Assembly (NCBI GenBank): GCA_947500005.1
Contig: CANMQJ010000002.1
Coordinates: 269,871-333,870, forward strand
Direction: 5' to 3'
Origin: an uncultured Paracoccaceae bacterium
Lineage (GTDB): Bacteria > Pseudomonadota > Alphaproteobacteria > Rhodobacterales > Rhodobacteraceae
Length of the DNA: 64,000 nt
The stretch's first letter is position 1, and every line of letters starts with the position of its first letter. Below the pieces are notes generated by a model, which worked only from the letters and a program-made list of their open reading frames with translations, made no database searches and was not told where the DNA came from. Below are positions 43,529 through 52,501 of the stretch, piece by piece. A program made the position numbers and the translations under genes.

Positions 43529-44965
43529 TCAGGACCGGGCGTAGACATCCTCGTACCGCACGATGTCATCCTCGCCCAGGTAGGAGCCTGTCTGCACCTC
43601 GATCAGCACCATCGGCACCTTGCCGGGATTTTCCATCCGGTGGACCGAACCGAGCGGGATATAGACCGATTCGTTTTCCGAGATCAGCCGCACCTCGCCA
43701 TCCACGGTGACCTTGGCGGTGCCCGCGACGACGATCCAGTGTTCGGAGCGGTGGTGATGGCTTTGCAGGCTGAGCGCCGCGCCGGGATGGACATGGATGC
43801 GCTTGACCTGGAAACGCTCGCCGATCACGAGGCTTTCGAACCAGCCCCAGGGGCGGTGATCGACGGGCAGGTTCTCGGCCTGCGCGGCGTGTTTGGCCTT
43901 GAGCGCGGTCACGGCCTGTTTCACGTCCTGCGCGCGGTCCATGCTGGCCACCAGCACGGCATCCTTCATCGCGACGGCGATCAGGTTCTCGACGCCGAGG
44001 CCCACCAGTTCCAGCTGCTCCGCCTCGGAGCGCAGGAGGGAGTTGCGGCAGTCGATGGCGGTGACCGGGCCGGATGTCACGACGCCATCGGCATCGGGGC
44101 CGCCCAACTCGTGCACGGCAGACCAGCTGCCGAGGTCCGACCAGCCGCCCGAGAAGGGCACGACGCTGAGGTTATCGGCCTTTTCCATCACCGCGTAGTC
44201 GATCGAGATGTCCCCGGCCCCGGCCCATGAGGCGGGATCGAGGCGGAGGAAGCCGAGATCGGCGCGCGCGTCGTCAACCGCGGCCTTGACCGGTTCGCAG
44301 AGGGCGGGCGCGTGAGCCTCGAACGCCGCGAGGATATCGCGGACGGCGAAGAGGAAGATGCCCGAGTTCCAAAGATAGCTGCCATCGGCGATCATCGCCT
44401 GCGCGGTCTGCGCGTCGGGTTTTTCGACGAAGCGGCGCAGGGGCTGCGCGGCGCCCGCCCCGTCGGGGCGCGATTCGAGCTGAAGGTAACCGTACCCGGT
44501 CTCGGGCCGGTCCGGCGTGATGCCGAAGGTCACCAGGTCGCCGCGCGCCTGCACGGCCTCGATCCCGCGAGAGACGGCGGCATGAAAGGCCTGCGTGTCT
44601 GGCACGACGTGATCCGAGGGCGCCACAAGCATGATCGCATCGGGGTCCGTCGCCCGGAGATGCAGCGCCGCCGCGAGGATGGCGGGGGCGGTGTTGCGGC
44701 CCTGCGGCTCGATCAGGACCGGACCGGGATCGATGCCGATGGCGGCAAGCTGCTCGGTGACGATGAAGCGGAAGTCGGAATTGGTCAGCACCATCGGCGC
44801 GCCGAACTGCAGATCCGCGGCGTCCCGCATCCGTAGGGCCGATCCTTGGAACAGGGTCAGATCGCCCACGAGGGGCACGAATTGCTTGGGATAGCTCTTG
44901 CGCGAAAGCGGCCAGAGGCGTGTCCCGGACCCGCCGCACAGAATGACCGGAACGATATGAGTCAT
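43529..44965 (-). CDS. manC: Mannose-1-phosphate guanylyltransferase/mannose-6-phosphate isomerase
   Basis: A 478-residue bifunctional enzyme. The N-terminal nucleotidyltransferase has the pyrophosphorylase signature ILCGGSGTRLWPLSRKSYPKQF, then VAPSDHVVPD, GYGYLQLES and FVEKPDAQTAQ. The C-terminal cupin (from about residue 350) carries the isomerase site: HHRSEHWIVVAGTAKVTVDGE. It makes GDP-mannose for gmd-fcl, which end opposite it. The start at 44965 has GGGGAGTG upstream; a longer frame upstream is not conserved. Confidence 0.95.
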   Translation of the reverse strand: MTHIVPVILCGGSGTRLWPLSRKSYPKQFVPLVGDLTLFQGSALRMRDAADLQFGAPMVLTNSDFRFIVTEQLAAIGIDPGPVLIEPQGRNTAPAILAAALHLRATDPDAIMLVAPSDHVVPDTQAFHAAVSRGIEAVQARGDLVTFGITPDRPETGYGYLQLESRPDGAGAAQPLRRFVEKPDAQTAQAMIADGSYLWNSGIFLFAVRDILAAFEAHAPALCEPVKAAVDDARADLGFLRLDPASWAGAGDISIDYAVMEKADNLSVVPFSGGWSDLGSWSAVHELGGPDADGVVTSGPVTAIDCRNSLLRSEAEQLELVGLGVENLIAVAMKDAVLVASMDRAQDVKQAVTALKAKHAAQAENLPVDHRPWGWFESLVIGERFQVKRIHVHPGAALSLQSHHHRSEHWIVVAGTAKVTVDGEVRLISENESVYIPLGSVHRMENPGKVPMVLIEVQTGSYLGEDDIVRYEDVYARS

Positions 44966-45052
44966 CTCACTCCCCACGCTTGTGCAAACCCCGTGCCAAA
45001 GACACGTGTCGGCACCATCTATCCGAAAAGGCACGGGAAAGGGAAACGCCGC

Positions 45053-45084
45053 AAAAACGGTCAGGCCCGCACTGGGGCGGGCCT
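45053..45084 (-). terminator. Terminator of the YjbE-like gene
   Basis: AGGCCCGC (45063-45070) pairs with GCGGGCCT (45077-45084) around ACTGGG. In the minus direction it is followed by GACCGTTTTTG, giving a U-tract. It lies 50 bases after the YjbE-like gene's stop. Confidence 0.75.
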
Positions 45085-45134
45085 GTCACAGTATTCGATT
45101 CGTCACCTTGCGTGAACGCCCGCGTTCGGGACGA

Positions 45135-45458
45135 TTACGGCTTGGTGGTCGTGGTGGTTGCTGCGTCGTCATCGTCGCCGAGAGCGACCGCGAGCAGAAC
45201 GACGGCAGCAGCGGCACCGGCGATGGCACCCTGGTTCAGGCCGGTTCCACCCAGAACGGCGGGCGTGGCGATGTTGCCGGCATAGGCCGGGTTCACCGTG
45301 CCCGGCACGCAGACAACGCGAAGACGACCGTCTTCGAGATATTCTGCGTCACGGACGTCACAGATGTTGCGTTCACGCGCTTCTTCGATCGCCTGGGCAT
45401 AGGACACCGCGGGAACGAGAGCGGCGCATGTGGCGAGCGCTGCAATTACTTTCTTCAT
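45135..45458 (-). CDS. YjbE/GfcA-like small exported protein
   Basis: A 107-residue protein with a signal peptide (MKKVIAALATCAALVPAVSYA, cleavage near residue 21-23), two Cys (NICDVRD and RVVCVPG) and a hydrophobic alanine-rich stretch. It ends in GDDDDAATTTTTKP. The threonine-rich end and the place before yjbF and yjbH recall YjbE/GfcA of the E. coli yjbEFGH and gfcABCD operons, linked to exopolysaccharide. Sequence similarity is limited to general form, so the assignment is inferred. A candidate promoter and a strong terminator frame it as its own unit. Confidence 0.65.
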   Translation of the reverse strand: MKKVIAALATCAALVPAVSYAQAIEEARERNICDVRDAEYLEDGRLRVVCVPGTVNPAYAGNIATPAVLGGTGLNQGAIAGAAAAVVLLAVALGDDDDAATTTTTKP

Positions 45459-45488
45459 TTCAAACCCCTTTCGACGGAAGTTGCTCGG

Positions 45489-45517
45489 CTTGTAGCTTAG
45501 ATCATACCCGGTTTCAA
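45489..45517 (-). promoter_or_regulatory. Candidate promoter of the YjbE-like gene
   Basis: On the minus strand TTGAAA (45512-45517) and TACAAG (45489-45494) are separated by 17 bases, about 30 bases before the ATG at 45458. A GAAAGGGG Shine-Dalgarno follows. Predicted by eye. Confidence 0.4.
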
Positions 45518-45577
45518 TAAACTATGTAGCCTCGAGTTCCGCGTTGCGGCACTTTTTTGCCGTTATCTTTCAGATAC

Positions 45578-46258
45578 TCACTGGTTCGTCAGGCGGCGGA
45601 AGCGCATGTAGCCGATTCCCGGCCCCGCCCATTGCCTGGATTGCCATATCAGCCCGGCGCCGGAATCGGCCCAATAGTCGTTCACGAACTCGCCCGACGG
45701 GCCGGTGCATCGCTGTTGCAGGTGGCGCGTCGCATGCTTGCGCTCGACGATCACGATGGTCTCGGGGCCGAGATCGACGAGTTCGCAGGCGAAGGACATT
45801 TGCAGCGAATCATATTCGGCGGTCCTGATATACTGGACATGTTCGCCGCCCGAGGACGGCCCGGGCCGGGTGCCGCTGACCTGCACCCGGCTGGACAGCA
45901 GATCATCCCCCAGCCCGCGCGTGCTGACCAGAACCCCGTTGCGCATCGTCAGCGTCACGTTGTCATCGGTGCGCCAGACACGAAGCCTGCCGGGATAATC
46001 GTCGTCGAGATCCACGTTCACGAAGAGATATGCGAGGATGTCGCGCCGTTCGATGCTGGCCTCGAGATAGGAGCCTTCGAGCGGGTCGAGATCGGAGCGG
46101 CGCAGCGGCGGGCGCTCGACCTCCTGCCCTGACGAGATCCGGGCGCGAATCAGGTCCCGCGTGGAATTGAAGACCTGAAGCTGAAGCGGCGCCTCCTCGG
46201 TTCCGCTGGAACAGGCCGACAGGAGGAGGGTCGCCCCGATCAGAATACGGCGAATCAT
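45578..46258 (-). CDS. yjbF: YjbF/GfcB-family lipoprotein
   Basis: A 226-residue lipoprotein. The signal ends in a lipobox (LLLSAC, Cys at 16), giving a lipid anchor probably in the outer membrane. The mature protein starts LQLQVFNSTRDLIRARISSG and contains the YLEASIERRDILAYLF and MRNGVLVSTRGLGDDLL segments (the pattern VSTRGLGDDLL fits YjbF/GfcB). Its start overlaps the yjbH stop by 4 bases (ATGA), so the two are coupled. YjbG/GfcC is missing between them. Confidence 0.83.
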   Translation of the reverse strand: MIRRILIGATLLLSACSSGTEEAPLQLQVFNSTRDLIRARISSGQEVERPPLRRSDLDPLEGSYLEASIERRDILAYLFVNVDLDDDYPGRLRVWRTDDNVTLTMRNGVLVSTRGLGDDLLSSRVQVSGTRPGPSSGGEHVQYIRTAEYDSLQMSFACELVDLGPETIVIVERKHATRHLQQRCTGPSGEFVNDYWADSGAGLIWQSRQWAGPGIGYMRFRRLTNQ

Positions 46259-48483
46259 TCCCAGAACCCCGCCCATTGATCCTTCAGAGCCTTCGCATGC
46301 GCGTCGCGTACCTGGCCATAGAGGCGGCCGGGCACATGCATCCGCGCCCCGCCGTCGCGCTGGATCGGGCGGATCGTCGTACCCAGCGACTTGCGGCTGG
46401 GTTGCCCGGTGAACCAGCTGAGCGGGATCGAGAAGCGGATCCCCTTGTCGAAGGAGCCCTCGCCGAATTCCTGCGCGCTGGCGGTGGTGACGGTGAAAAA
46501 GCCCCCGACGCTCCACCCGTTGTCGAATACCCGGTCCAAGGTGAAGGTCGCGCCGTAATCGCCGGCGAGGTAGCGGCCCACGTCGACCTGGCCGTAAATT
46601 CCGTTGTCGAAGTCCATGTAGGCCGAGGCGTGTCCCGTCACGATGCGGTAATCCTGGAAGCCCAGCATCTGGTCATAATCGCGCTTCATCGCATAGTTGA
46701 CCTCGACCCCCAGGCCGAGTCGGCTGTTGACCGGTTTCCAGAGCAACTCGGTCGAGAGGCCGCCATAGCCATATTCGAAATAGCCGACCGAGGCCCGCGC
46801 ATAGAGATCGTCGCGCGGCTGCCAGTACCGCGCGGCGTAAAGCTGGTTGATCGTCGTGCTGTATTGCGCATAGAGCGCCTGGTCCGTCCGCACCGGCGGC
46901 AGAAGCGAGGGCGAGACGCGGCCATCCTCGAGGTTGCCCGCCAGCCGCTGGCGCAACGTGCCCGAGATCACCCAGCCGGGTGCGGGTTTGTAGGTTGCGT
47001 TTGCGGCAACGCCGACATCGATCAGGACCGGGTTCTTGGGATCGAAATAGGCCGGAGAGAAATAGGGCGCGAGGGACCAGCTGAAATCAGGATAGAGATC
47101 GGGGTTCAGGCGGGCGCTTTCCGGGGTCGCCCCGGCATTTCCTATGCCGGCGACCGACAGGATGGCATCGCTGGCATCCGGCGCGAATTCCAGCGCCTCG
47201 AGATCGGACCGGCGGATCGTGACCGCCGACAGGCCCATGCCGCGTTCGACCGGGACGATGCGGAAAGTCTCGATCGAACCCGGGAGCGCGCGCGCCATCG
47301 CGCGTGCGACCCGGCCGATGGCAACGGGATAGGTGTTGAAGCGCGTGTTGGAAAACCGCAGTTCGGCCGCGTGGGGTTCCAGCTTGAGGCTGTGCAGGAT
47401 CAGGCCGTCCGGCTCCATAAGGGCGACGAGGTTCTGGTTCAGCTGGGCCGGCGCGTTGACACTGTCGGTCCAGGCAAGGGTCCAGATCTCGGGCGCGGCG
47501 TCGAAGCTGGGCCGGGGCCGGATCGGCTGCGGCGCGGCCAGGCGCATCGGGGTGGTGGGCTGCGACGGGTTGAGCTGGAACTGTGCGGACAGACCGAATT
47601 CCGAGCCGTACATGTAATAGGCGCCCAGCCGCGTTCGCTTGGTCGCCTGGTATTCGACCCCGAAATTGACCGGCGATTTCTTCTGGAAGACGCTCGTGGT
47701 CTGGGTTTCCACCACGTAATCGTCCGAGGAATATTCCAGCTTGAAGGCCCAATCCTCGTTGGCCTGCCATTCGACCCCGCCGAAAAACGCGAAGGGGCCG
47801 CGGAACCATTGGTCATAGGAGAGCTGCCCGCCGGTATTGCCGGGATTGAAGGCCGGGCGCGTGCCGTAGGACGCGATGGAGTTGTAGCTGCCCAGCCGCC
47901 CCCAGCCGATGCCGGCGGTCAGCTTGAGCCGCCCGGGCAGGCGCGAGGTGCCCAGCGCCGGCGTCTCGAAATTCTTGGTGGCGACGATGTATTCGCCGGC
48001 ATAGATCCCGGTACCCGCGAAATCCTGAAGGCCCAGGGTGATTTCGGGGCGGTTCCGGGTCTCTTCCAGCAAGCGGAAGCGGACATCGAAGCCACGGTCG
48101 TAGTAGGTCGGAAACCCGCCGAGGTTCCAGTTGCGGATCGAGTTGTAGCGGAAGCTGGCCGAAAGCCAGGGCAGCGCCTGGAAGGTCAGGGTATAGCGCC
48201 CCTGCCCCCCGAAATAGGACAAAGTGGTCGTGAACTGCCCGTCCGGCATCATCTCGGCCGAGGGCATGTCGATCAGGCCGGGCGAGCCGTAGAAATTCAG
48301 GCTCGGCGTCGGCAATGGCTTGAAGCTCGGTTCGGGCAGATTCGCGGTCGTGCGGGCCGCCGCGTCCAGCCCCGCGCCTTCCTGTGCCGCGGTCATGGTC
48401 GCTGGCAGCAGGGCCGCAGCCAGGGCCACACCCAGACGCCGGGCGACACGGCGCGCGGTGGTTCTGGCTTTCCTTGCCTTCAC
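46255..48483 (-). CDS. yjbH: YjbH/GfcD-family outer membrane protein
   Basis: A 742-residue exported protein of the YjbH family, predicted to be an outer-membrane beta-barrel for polysaccharide. The start has a basic region and a hydrophobic helix (LGVALAAALLPATMTAAQ). The typical N-part PSLNFYGSPGLIDMPSAEMMPDGQ follows, with an aromatic-rich barrel of alternating strands through the rest, for example GYFEYGYGGLSTELLWKPV. GTG at 48483 is chosen over another at 48525 because a GGA-rich site precedes it. It overlaps yjbF by 4 bases. The link to exopolysaccharide is from homology and position. Confidence 0.85.
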   Translation of the reverse strand: MKARKARTTARRVARRLGVALAAALLPATMTAAQEGAGLDAAARTTANLPEPSFKPLPTPSLNFYGSPGLIDMPSAEMMPDGQFTTTLSYFGGQGRYTLTFQALPWLSASFRYNSIRNWNLGGFPTYYDRGFDVRFRLLEETRNRPEITLGLQDFAGTGIYAGEYIVATKNFETPALGTSRLPGRLKLTAGIGWGRLGSYNSIASYGTRPAFNPGNTGGQLSYDQWFRGPFAFFGGVEWQANEDWAFKLEYSSDDYVVETQTTSVFQKKSPVNFGVEYQATKRTRLGAYYMYGSEFGLSAQFQLNPSQPTTPMRLAAPQPIRPRPSFDAAPEIWTLAWTDSVNAPAQLNQNLVALMEPDGLILHSLKLEPHAAELRFSNTRFNTYPVAIGRVARAMARALPGSIETFRIVPVERGMGLSAVTIRRSDLEALEFAPDASDAILSVAGIGNAGATPESARLNPDLYPDFSWSLAPYFSPAYFDPKNPVLIDVGVAANATYKPAPGWVISGTLRQRLAGNLEDGRVSPSLLPPVRTDQALYAQYSTTINQLYAARYWQPRDDLYARASVGYFEYGYGGLSTELLWKPVNSRLGLGVEVNYAMKRDYDQMLGFQDYRIVTGHASAYMDFDNGIYGQVDVGRYLAGDYGATFTLDRVFDNGWSVGGFFTVTTASAQEFGEGSFDKGIRFSIPLSWFTGQPSRKSLGTTIRPIQRDGGARMHVPGRLYGQVRDAHAKALKDQWAGFWE

Positions 48484-48636
48484 TCGTTCCGATCCTCGTT
48501 GTTTCCCGGCACCGCAAGGGCGCACTGTCTCTCTCGCGGTTACACCACGAGGCTCGACACGCGATCAATCGACAATTGTACGATTACCGGATTTTATCGA
48601 AACCCAAGGACCTGCGGGCAACATACCGCCCAAAGA

Positions 48637-50511
48637 TCAAGACAGCTTTCGTGTCTCTTCGCTTGCGGCAAAACCTTCGACCCAGCGCCGGATCACGCCG
48701 CGGGCCGCATCCTCGTCGCTGGCGGCAAGCGCGTGACGCAGTCCGCGCAGGGCCGAGGCGACCTCGATCTCGGACAGGTGGGTTTCCTCGGCGCAGAAGA
48801 TTTTCTGATGGCGCGTTCCGATCAGCCTGTCGCTGAGTGTCAGCTCTTCCTCGAGCTTTTCGCCGGGACGCAGACCGATCACCTCGATCTCGATGTCTCC
48901 GTCGGGATTCTCGGTGTCGCGAACGGTATAGCCGGCCTTCTCGATCACCTGGCGGGCCAGTTTCATGATCTGCACGGGCTCGCCCATGTCGAGCACGAAC
49001 ACCTCGCCGCCGCGCGCCTCGGCTCCGGCCTTGAGCACGAGCTGGACCGCCTCGCGGATCGTCATGAAATAGCGCTTGACGTTACGGTCCGTGACGGTGA
49101 CGGGCCCCCCTCGGCTGATCTGTTCCTGGAAAAGCGGCACCACCGACCCGGAAGAGCCCAGGACATTGCCGAACCGGACCATCGCGAAGATCGTGCCGGG
49201 ACGGCGCGACGCCAGGTCCTGGATGACCAGTTCGGCCATCCGCTTGCTTGCCCCCATGACATTGGACGGGCGCACCGCCTTGTCCGAGGAGACAAGCAGG
49301 AAGCGCTCGACCTTGAGGTCGGCCGCCTCGCGCGCAAGGGTCTGGGTGCCGAAGACATTGTTGGCAAGACCGGCAAGCGGGTTGCATTCGACCAGCGGGA
49401 CATGCTTGTAGGCCGCCGCGTGCAGGACGACCTGCACCTCGTGATCGGACAGGACCTTGCGGACCTGGCGGGCATCGGTAACCGAGCCCAGCACCGGCAC
49501 AAGCTCGATTCCAGTGCCTTCGATCATCTGCGTCAGGTCCTGGAAGACGGTGTAGAGCGCCAGTTCGCTCAGTTCGTAGAGAACGAGGCGCGCAGGCCGG
49601 CAGGCAAGGATCTGGCGGCACAGTTCCGACCCGATCGAGCCGCCCGCGCCGGACACCAGCACGTTGCGCCCCGCGTAGCTGTCACAGCTCTGCATCAGTT
49701 CCATGTCGCAGGCCGCACGGCCCAGGAAGTTCTGCGGTCCGACCGGGGTCAGCTTGTCGACCAGCGCCTCTTCCCCGATCAGCTGCGCGAATGAGGGCAG
49801 CACCTGCACCTCAAGCCCCAGTTTCTGGAGCCTTGCGGTGATCTTTGCCTGCACTGGCTGCGTCTGCGACGGCATGGCAAGCAACACGCGATTGATCCCG
49901 CGGGTCTTTACCAGTTCCTCGATCCGCGACGGTGGGTAGACCGGAAGCCCCAGCAGGTTCATCCCCTGAAGCGAGGTGTTGTCGTCGACGAAGGCCACCG
50001 GCTCGATCATGTCATGCGCCTTGAGCGCCTGCGCCAGCTGCGTGCCGGTGGCGCCCGCCCCGTAAATCAGCACGCGGCGGCGCGGCTGCATTCGGCGATA
50101 GAGGGCCATCACGATCTGGAACATCACGACACGCGAGGCGACGAGGGCCAGGAAATAGCTGATACCGAACATCACGTGGGTGCCGGGCGGCAGGTCGAGA
50201 CCCAGGGTCTGCACCATGAGAGCCGAGGACCCCGCCAACAGCAGTGACAGCACCGCGGTCAACCCCGCGGCGTGGCGTTCATAGGCCATCAGCTGGATAT
50301 AGGGCAGGCCGAGCCAGAGCGAGAGGCCGGCGGCGACGGCAATCAGATAGGGAAGAATGGGAAGAACGGAAATGAGCGTGTCGATCGGCGAGTTCGGCAG
50401 GGCCTGCACCATGTAGGTGAACAGAAGCGCCACGGGGATAAGGGCCAGATCGATGGCAAGAAAAATATATGCCTTTTGCGTGCGCGACCACGAACTGATC
50501 AGCTTGAACAT
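48637..50511 (-). CDS. WbpM/CapD/FlaA1-type nucleotide-sugar 4,6-dehydratase
   Basis: A 624-residue polysaccharide enzyme with four N-terminal helices (for example YIFLAIDLALIPVALLFTYM). A first nucleotide domain has VLIYGAGATGTQLAQAL (about 147-163). The catalytic Rossmann domain has LVSGAGGSIGSELCRQI, VLHAAAYKHVPLVE and SSDKAVRPSNVMGASKR, where the usual Tyr is Met (M419) and Lys is K423. This MxxxK pattern marks WbpM/PglF-type 4,6-dehydratases acting on UDP-GlcNAc. ATG at 50511 is preferred over an upstream TTG. Confidence 0.9.
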   Translation of the reverse strand: MFKLISSWSRTQKAYIFLAIDLALIPVALLFTYMVQALPNSPIDTLISVLPILPYLIAVAAGLSLWLGLPYIQLMAYERHAAGLTAVLSLLLAGSSALMVQTLGLDLPPGTHVMFGISYFLALVASRVVMFQIVMALYRRMQPRRRVLIYGAGATGTQLAQALKAHDMIEPVAFVDDNTSLQGMNLLGLPVYPPSRIEELVKTRGINRVLLAMPSQTQPVQAKITARLQKLGLEVQVLPSFAQLIGEEALVDKLTPVGPQNFLGRAACDMELMQSCDSYAGRNVLVSGAGGSIGSELCRQILACRPARLVLYELSELALYTVFQDLTQMIEGTGIELVPVLGSVTDARQVRKVLSDHEVQVVLHAAAYKHVPLVECNPLAGLANNVFGTQTLAREAADLKVERFLLVSSDKAVRPSNVMGASKRMAELVIQDLASRRPGTIFAMVRFGNVLGSSGSVVPLFQEQISRGGPVTVTDRNVKRYFMTIREAVQLVLKAGAEARGGEVFVLDMGEPVQIMKLARQVIEKAGYTVRDTENPDGDIEIEVIGLRPGEKLEEELTLSDRLIGTRHQKIFCAEETHLSEIEVASALRGLRHALAASDEDAARGVIRRWVEGFAASEETRKLS

Positions 50512-50833
50512 GCGGGTCAAAGCCCCCTCAAATTACTTTGTCGTCCCCTAAATGGAGACACGCCCGATGCCTCGCCGCCCTCTGGCTGCTTTTTGTGGCA
50601 TGACCGGCCAACAATCATTTGACCAAAAAGCCTTTTCTTGACTTCTACTGCATTAATTCGAATATGCAAAACCCCCTTTGGCAAGATTACGCTGATGGAG
50701 CGCGGCAGCTCCTCGCCCAAGCTGTATCTTGAGGAAAATTGCGTGTTCGCAAACAATATCTAGATCGGTCGGTTTCGGCGTGAAGGCACCCCGGCTGGCC
50801 TGAGCGCCCCCGGGGACCGAGAATCACCTTGCG
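50512..50833. other. Intergenic region upstream of the CapD-like gene
   Basis: A roughly 320-base gap that is richer in A/T than its surroundings. It contains the near-palindrome TGCATTAATTCGAATATGCA (50649-50668), with ATTCGAAT at its centre, which could be a regulator site for the downstream minus-strand gene. The short open frame here (50517-50756, minus) has no coding character. No clear promoter hexamers. Confidence 0.4.
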
Positions 50834-51733
50834 TCACTCGGCCGCTTTGGCCGATGTCAGCGAAAGGCTTTCCATGTACCGGCTCAGGTCGTCGCGCAAC
50901 TCGTCGCGCGCCAACGCGAAGGCGATCGTCGCCTGGAGGAACCCGGACTTGGACCCGCAATCGAAGCGCTGACCCTGGAACCGGTAGCCGTAGACAGGGT
51001 TTTCGGTGCCGATATCCTGGGCGATTGCATCGGTCAGCTGGATCTCTCCGCCGGCGCCGGATTTCATCCGGTGCAGGTTGCGAAGCACCGAAGGGCTGAG
51101 GATGTAGCGCCCGATCACCGCGAGGTTCGAGGGGGCATCCTCGGACTTGGGCTTTTCGACCATGCCCTTGACCTTGACGCAGTTTCCCATGTCCTCCTCG
51201 ACATCGATGATGCCGTAGGCGCTGGTCTTTTCTGCCGGCACCTCCATCGCGGCGACCATGTTGCCGCCGATATCGGCATAGGCTTCGACCATCTGCTGAA
51301 GGCACGGCTTTTCCGCCGCGATCACGTCATCGGGCAGGATCACCGCGAAAGGCTCGTTCGAGGCGATCAGTCGGCGCGCACACCAGACCGCGTGGCCCAG
51401 CCCCAATGCCTTGTGCTGGCGGATATAGGCGATCGCGCCGCTTTCCATGTTCGTGGCCCTGAGCGTCTCGAGCAGTTCGTCCTTGCCCTTCTTCTTGAGC
51501 TCCTGCTCGAGGATCGGGTTGTGGTCGAAATAATCCTCCAGCGCCGATTTCCCGCGCGAGGTGACGAAGAGAAACTCCTTGATCCCCGCCGCGCGCGCCT
51601 CGTCGATGGCGTATTGCACCAGCGGCCGATCAACCAGGGTCATGATTTCCTTCGGGACCGATTTCGTTGCGGGCAGAAAACGTGTGCCCAGTCCCGCGAC
51701 CGGAAAGACCGCCTTGGTCACCTTGCGTGTCAT
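50834..51733 (-). CDS. galU: UTP-glucose-1-phosphate uridylyltransferase
   Basis: A 299-residue nucleotidyltransferase that makes UDP-glucose. KAVFPVAGLGTRFLPATKSVPKEI is the pyrophosphorylase start (shown here in part as GLGTRFLPATKSVPKE), with VTSRGKSALEDYFD, GLGHAVWCARRLI, FAVILPDDVI and VEKPKSEDAPSNLAVIGRY later. Length is standard. UDP-glucose feeds UDP-glucuronate, the substrate of the 4-epimerase at 57 kb, but the UDP-glucose dehydrogenase needed between them is not in the window. Confidence 0.95.
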   Translation of the reverse strand: MTRKVTKAVFPVAGLGTRFLPATKSVPKEIMTLVDRPLVQYAIDEARAAGIKEFLFVTSRGKSALEDYFDHNPILEQELKKKGKDELLETLRATNMESGAIAYIRQHKALGLGHAVWCARRLIASNEPFAVILPDDVIAAEKPCLQQMVEAYADIGGNMVAAMEVPAEKTSAYGIIDVEEDMGNCVKVKGMVEKPKSEDAPSNLAVIGRYILSPSVLRNLHRMKSGAGGEIQLTDAIAQDIGTENPVYGYRFQGQRFDCGSKSGFLQATIAFALARDELRDDLSRYMESLSLTSAKAAE

Positions 51734-51871
51734 CGCTTGTCCTCAATAAATTGTTTTCGTCAGGCAGGAAGCGCCCGACGCAATGTTACATGAGTATTAG
51801 GGCTTAATCCTGACATGGATCAATGACCTTAACTCCCGGTCAGTGCGGGAAGTTTCATCAATGCCACGTTT

Positions 51872-52501
51872 TCAGCCGCGCCGCAGCAGGTTCCCGACCG
51901 TCTGGAACACCAGATCGAAATCGTAGCAGATGCTGCGCCGCCGCTGATAGATCAGGTCCAGCCGCGCCTTGGCCGGTACGCAGATCCGGCAATAGGTGTC
52001 GTCGGTCTGCTCAGGCGTGTCGCAGCGAGACAACAGCGCGGCCTCGTGCCGGTGATAGACGATCGAGGCCAGACCGGTGACACCGGGGCGCGACCGCAGG
52101 ACCCTGCCATAGATCCCGGGAAAGCGTTCCACGTATTGCCGCAGCGGCGGTCGTGGCCCGACAAAGCTCAGGTCGCCACGGATGATGTTCCAAAGCTGCG
52201 GCAACTCGTCCAGCCGCTTGGACCGCAGCCAGGCGCCGGCGGGCGTGATGCGGGCCGCCTTGTCGCCGCCCGACACGCCGGAATCCCGGTCGACCACGGT
52301 CATGGTGCGGAATTTCCACAGCATGAAGGGCTCATCCACGCCTTTCATCCGCTCGGCCACGTAAAACACGGGACGCCCCTGCTTGATCAGCAGCCAGAGG
52401 ATGAGACCGAGGATCACCGGCCAGAGCAGAAGCACCAGCAACAGCGCAAAGATCAGATCTAGAAGCCTTTTTCCGAATGTCACCTCTGCCCGTCCCGCCA
52501 T
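51872..52501 (-). CDS. Initiating phosphoglycosyl transferase (bacterial sugar transferase family)
   Basis: A 209-residue monotopic phosphoglycosyl transferase (PglC/WcaJ C-domain type). It has one membrane helix (LLDLIFALLLVLLLWPVILGL), the FYVAERMKGVDEPFMLWKFRTM block, the catalytic Asp-Glu in SKRLDELPQLWNII, and GDLSFVGPRPPL, with RPGVTGLASI at the end. It would transfer a sugar 1-phosphate to undecaprenyl phosphate to begin repeat-unit synthesis. The start overlaps the end of the NAD-epimerase gene by 22 bases. Confidence 0.92.
   Translation of the reverse strand: MAGRAEVTFGKRLLDLIFALLLVLLLWPVILGLILWLLIKQGRPVFYVAERMKGVDEPFMLWKFRTMTVVDRDSGVSGGDKAARITPAGAWLRSKRLDELPQLWNIIRGDLSFVGPRPPLRQYVERFPGIYGRVLRSRPGVTGLASIVYHRHEAALLSRCDTPEQTDDTYCRICVPAKARLDLIYQRRRSICYDFDLVFQTVGNLLRRG

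Noticed and set aside
46276..49794. A 1172-codon open frame on the plus strand
   Set aside because: Antisense to yjbH and the CapD-like gene, which both have clear family motifs. Codon pattern and composition fit an antisense shadow.
50517..50756. A 79-codon minus-strand frame upstream of the CapD-like gene
   Set aside because: No Shine-Dalgarno, no domain, and it lies in the likely promoter region; better read as non-coding.
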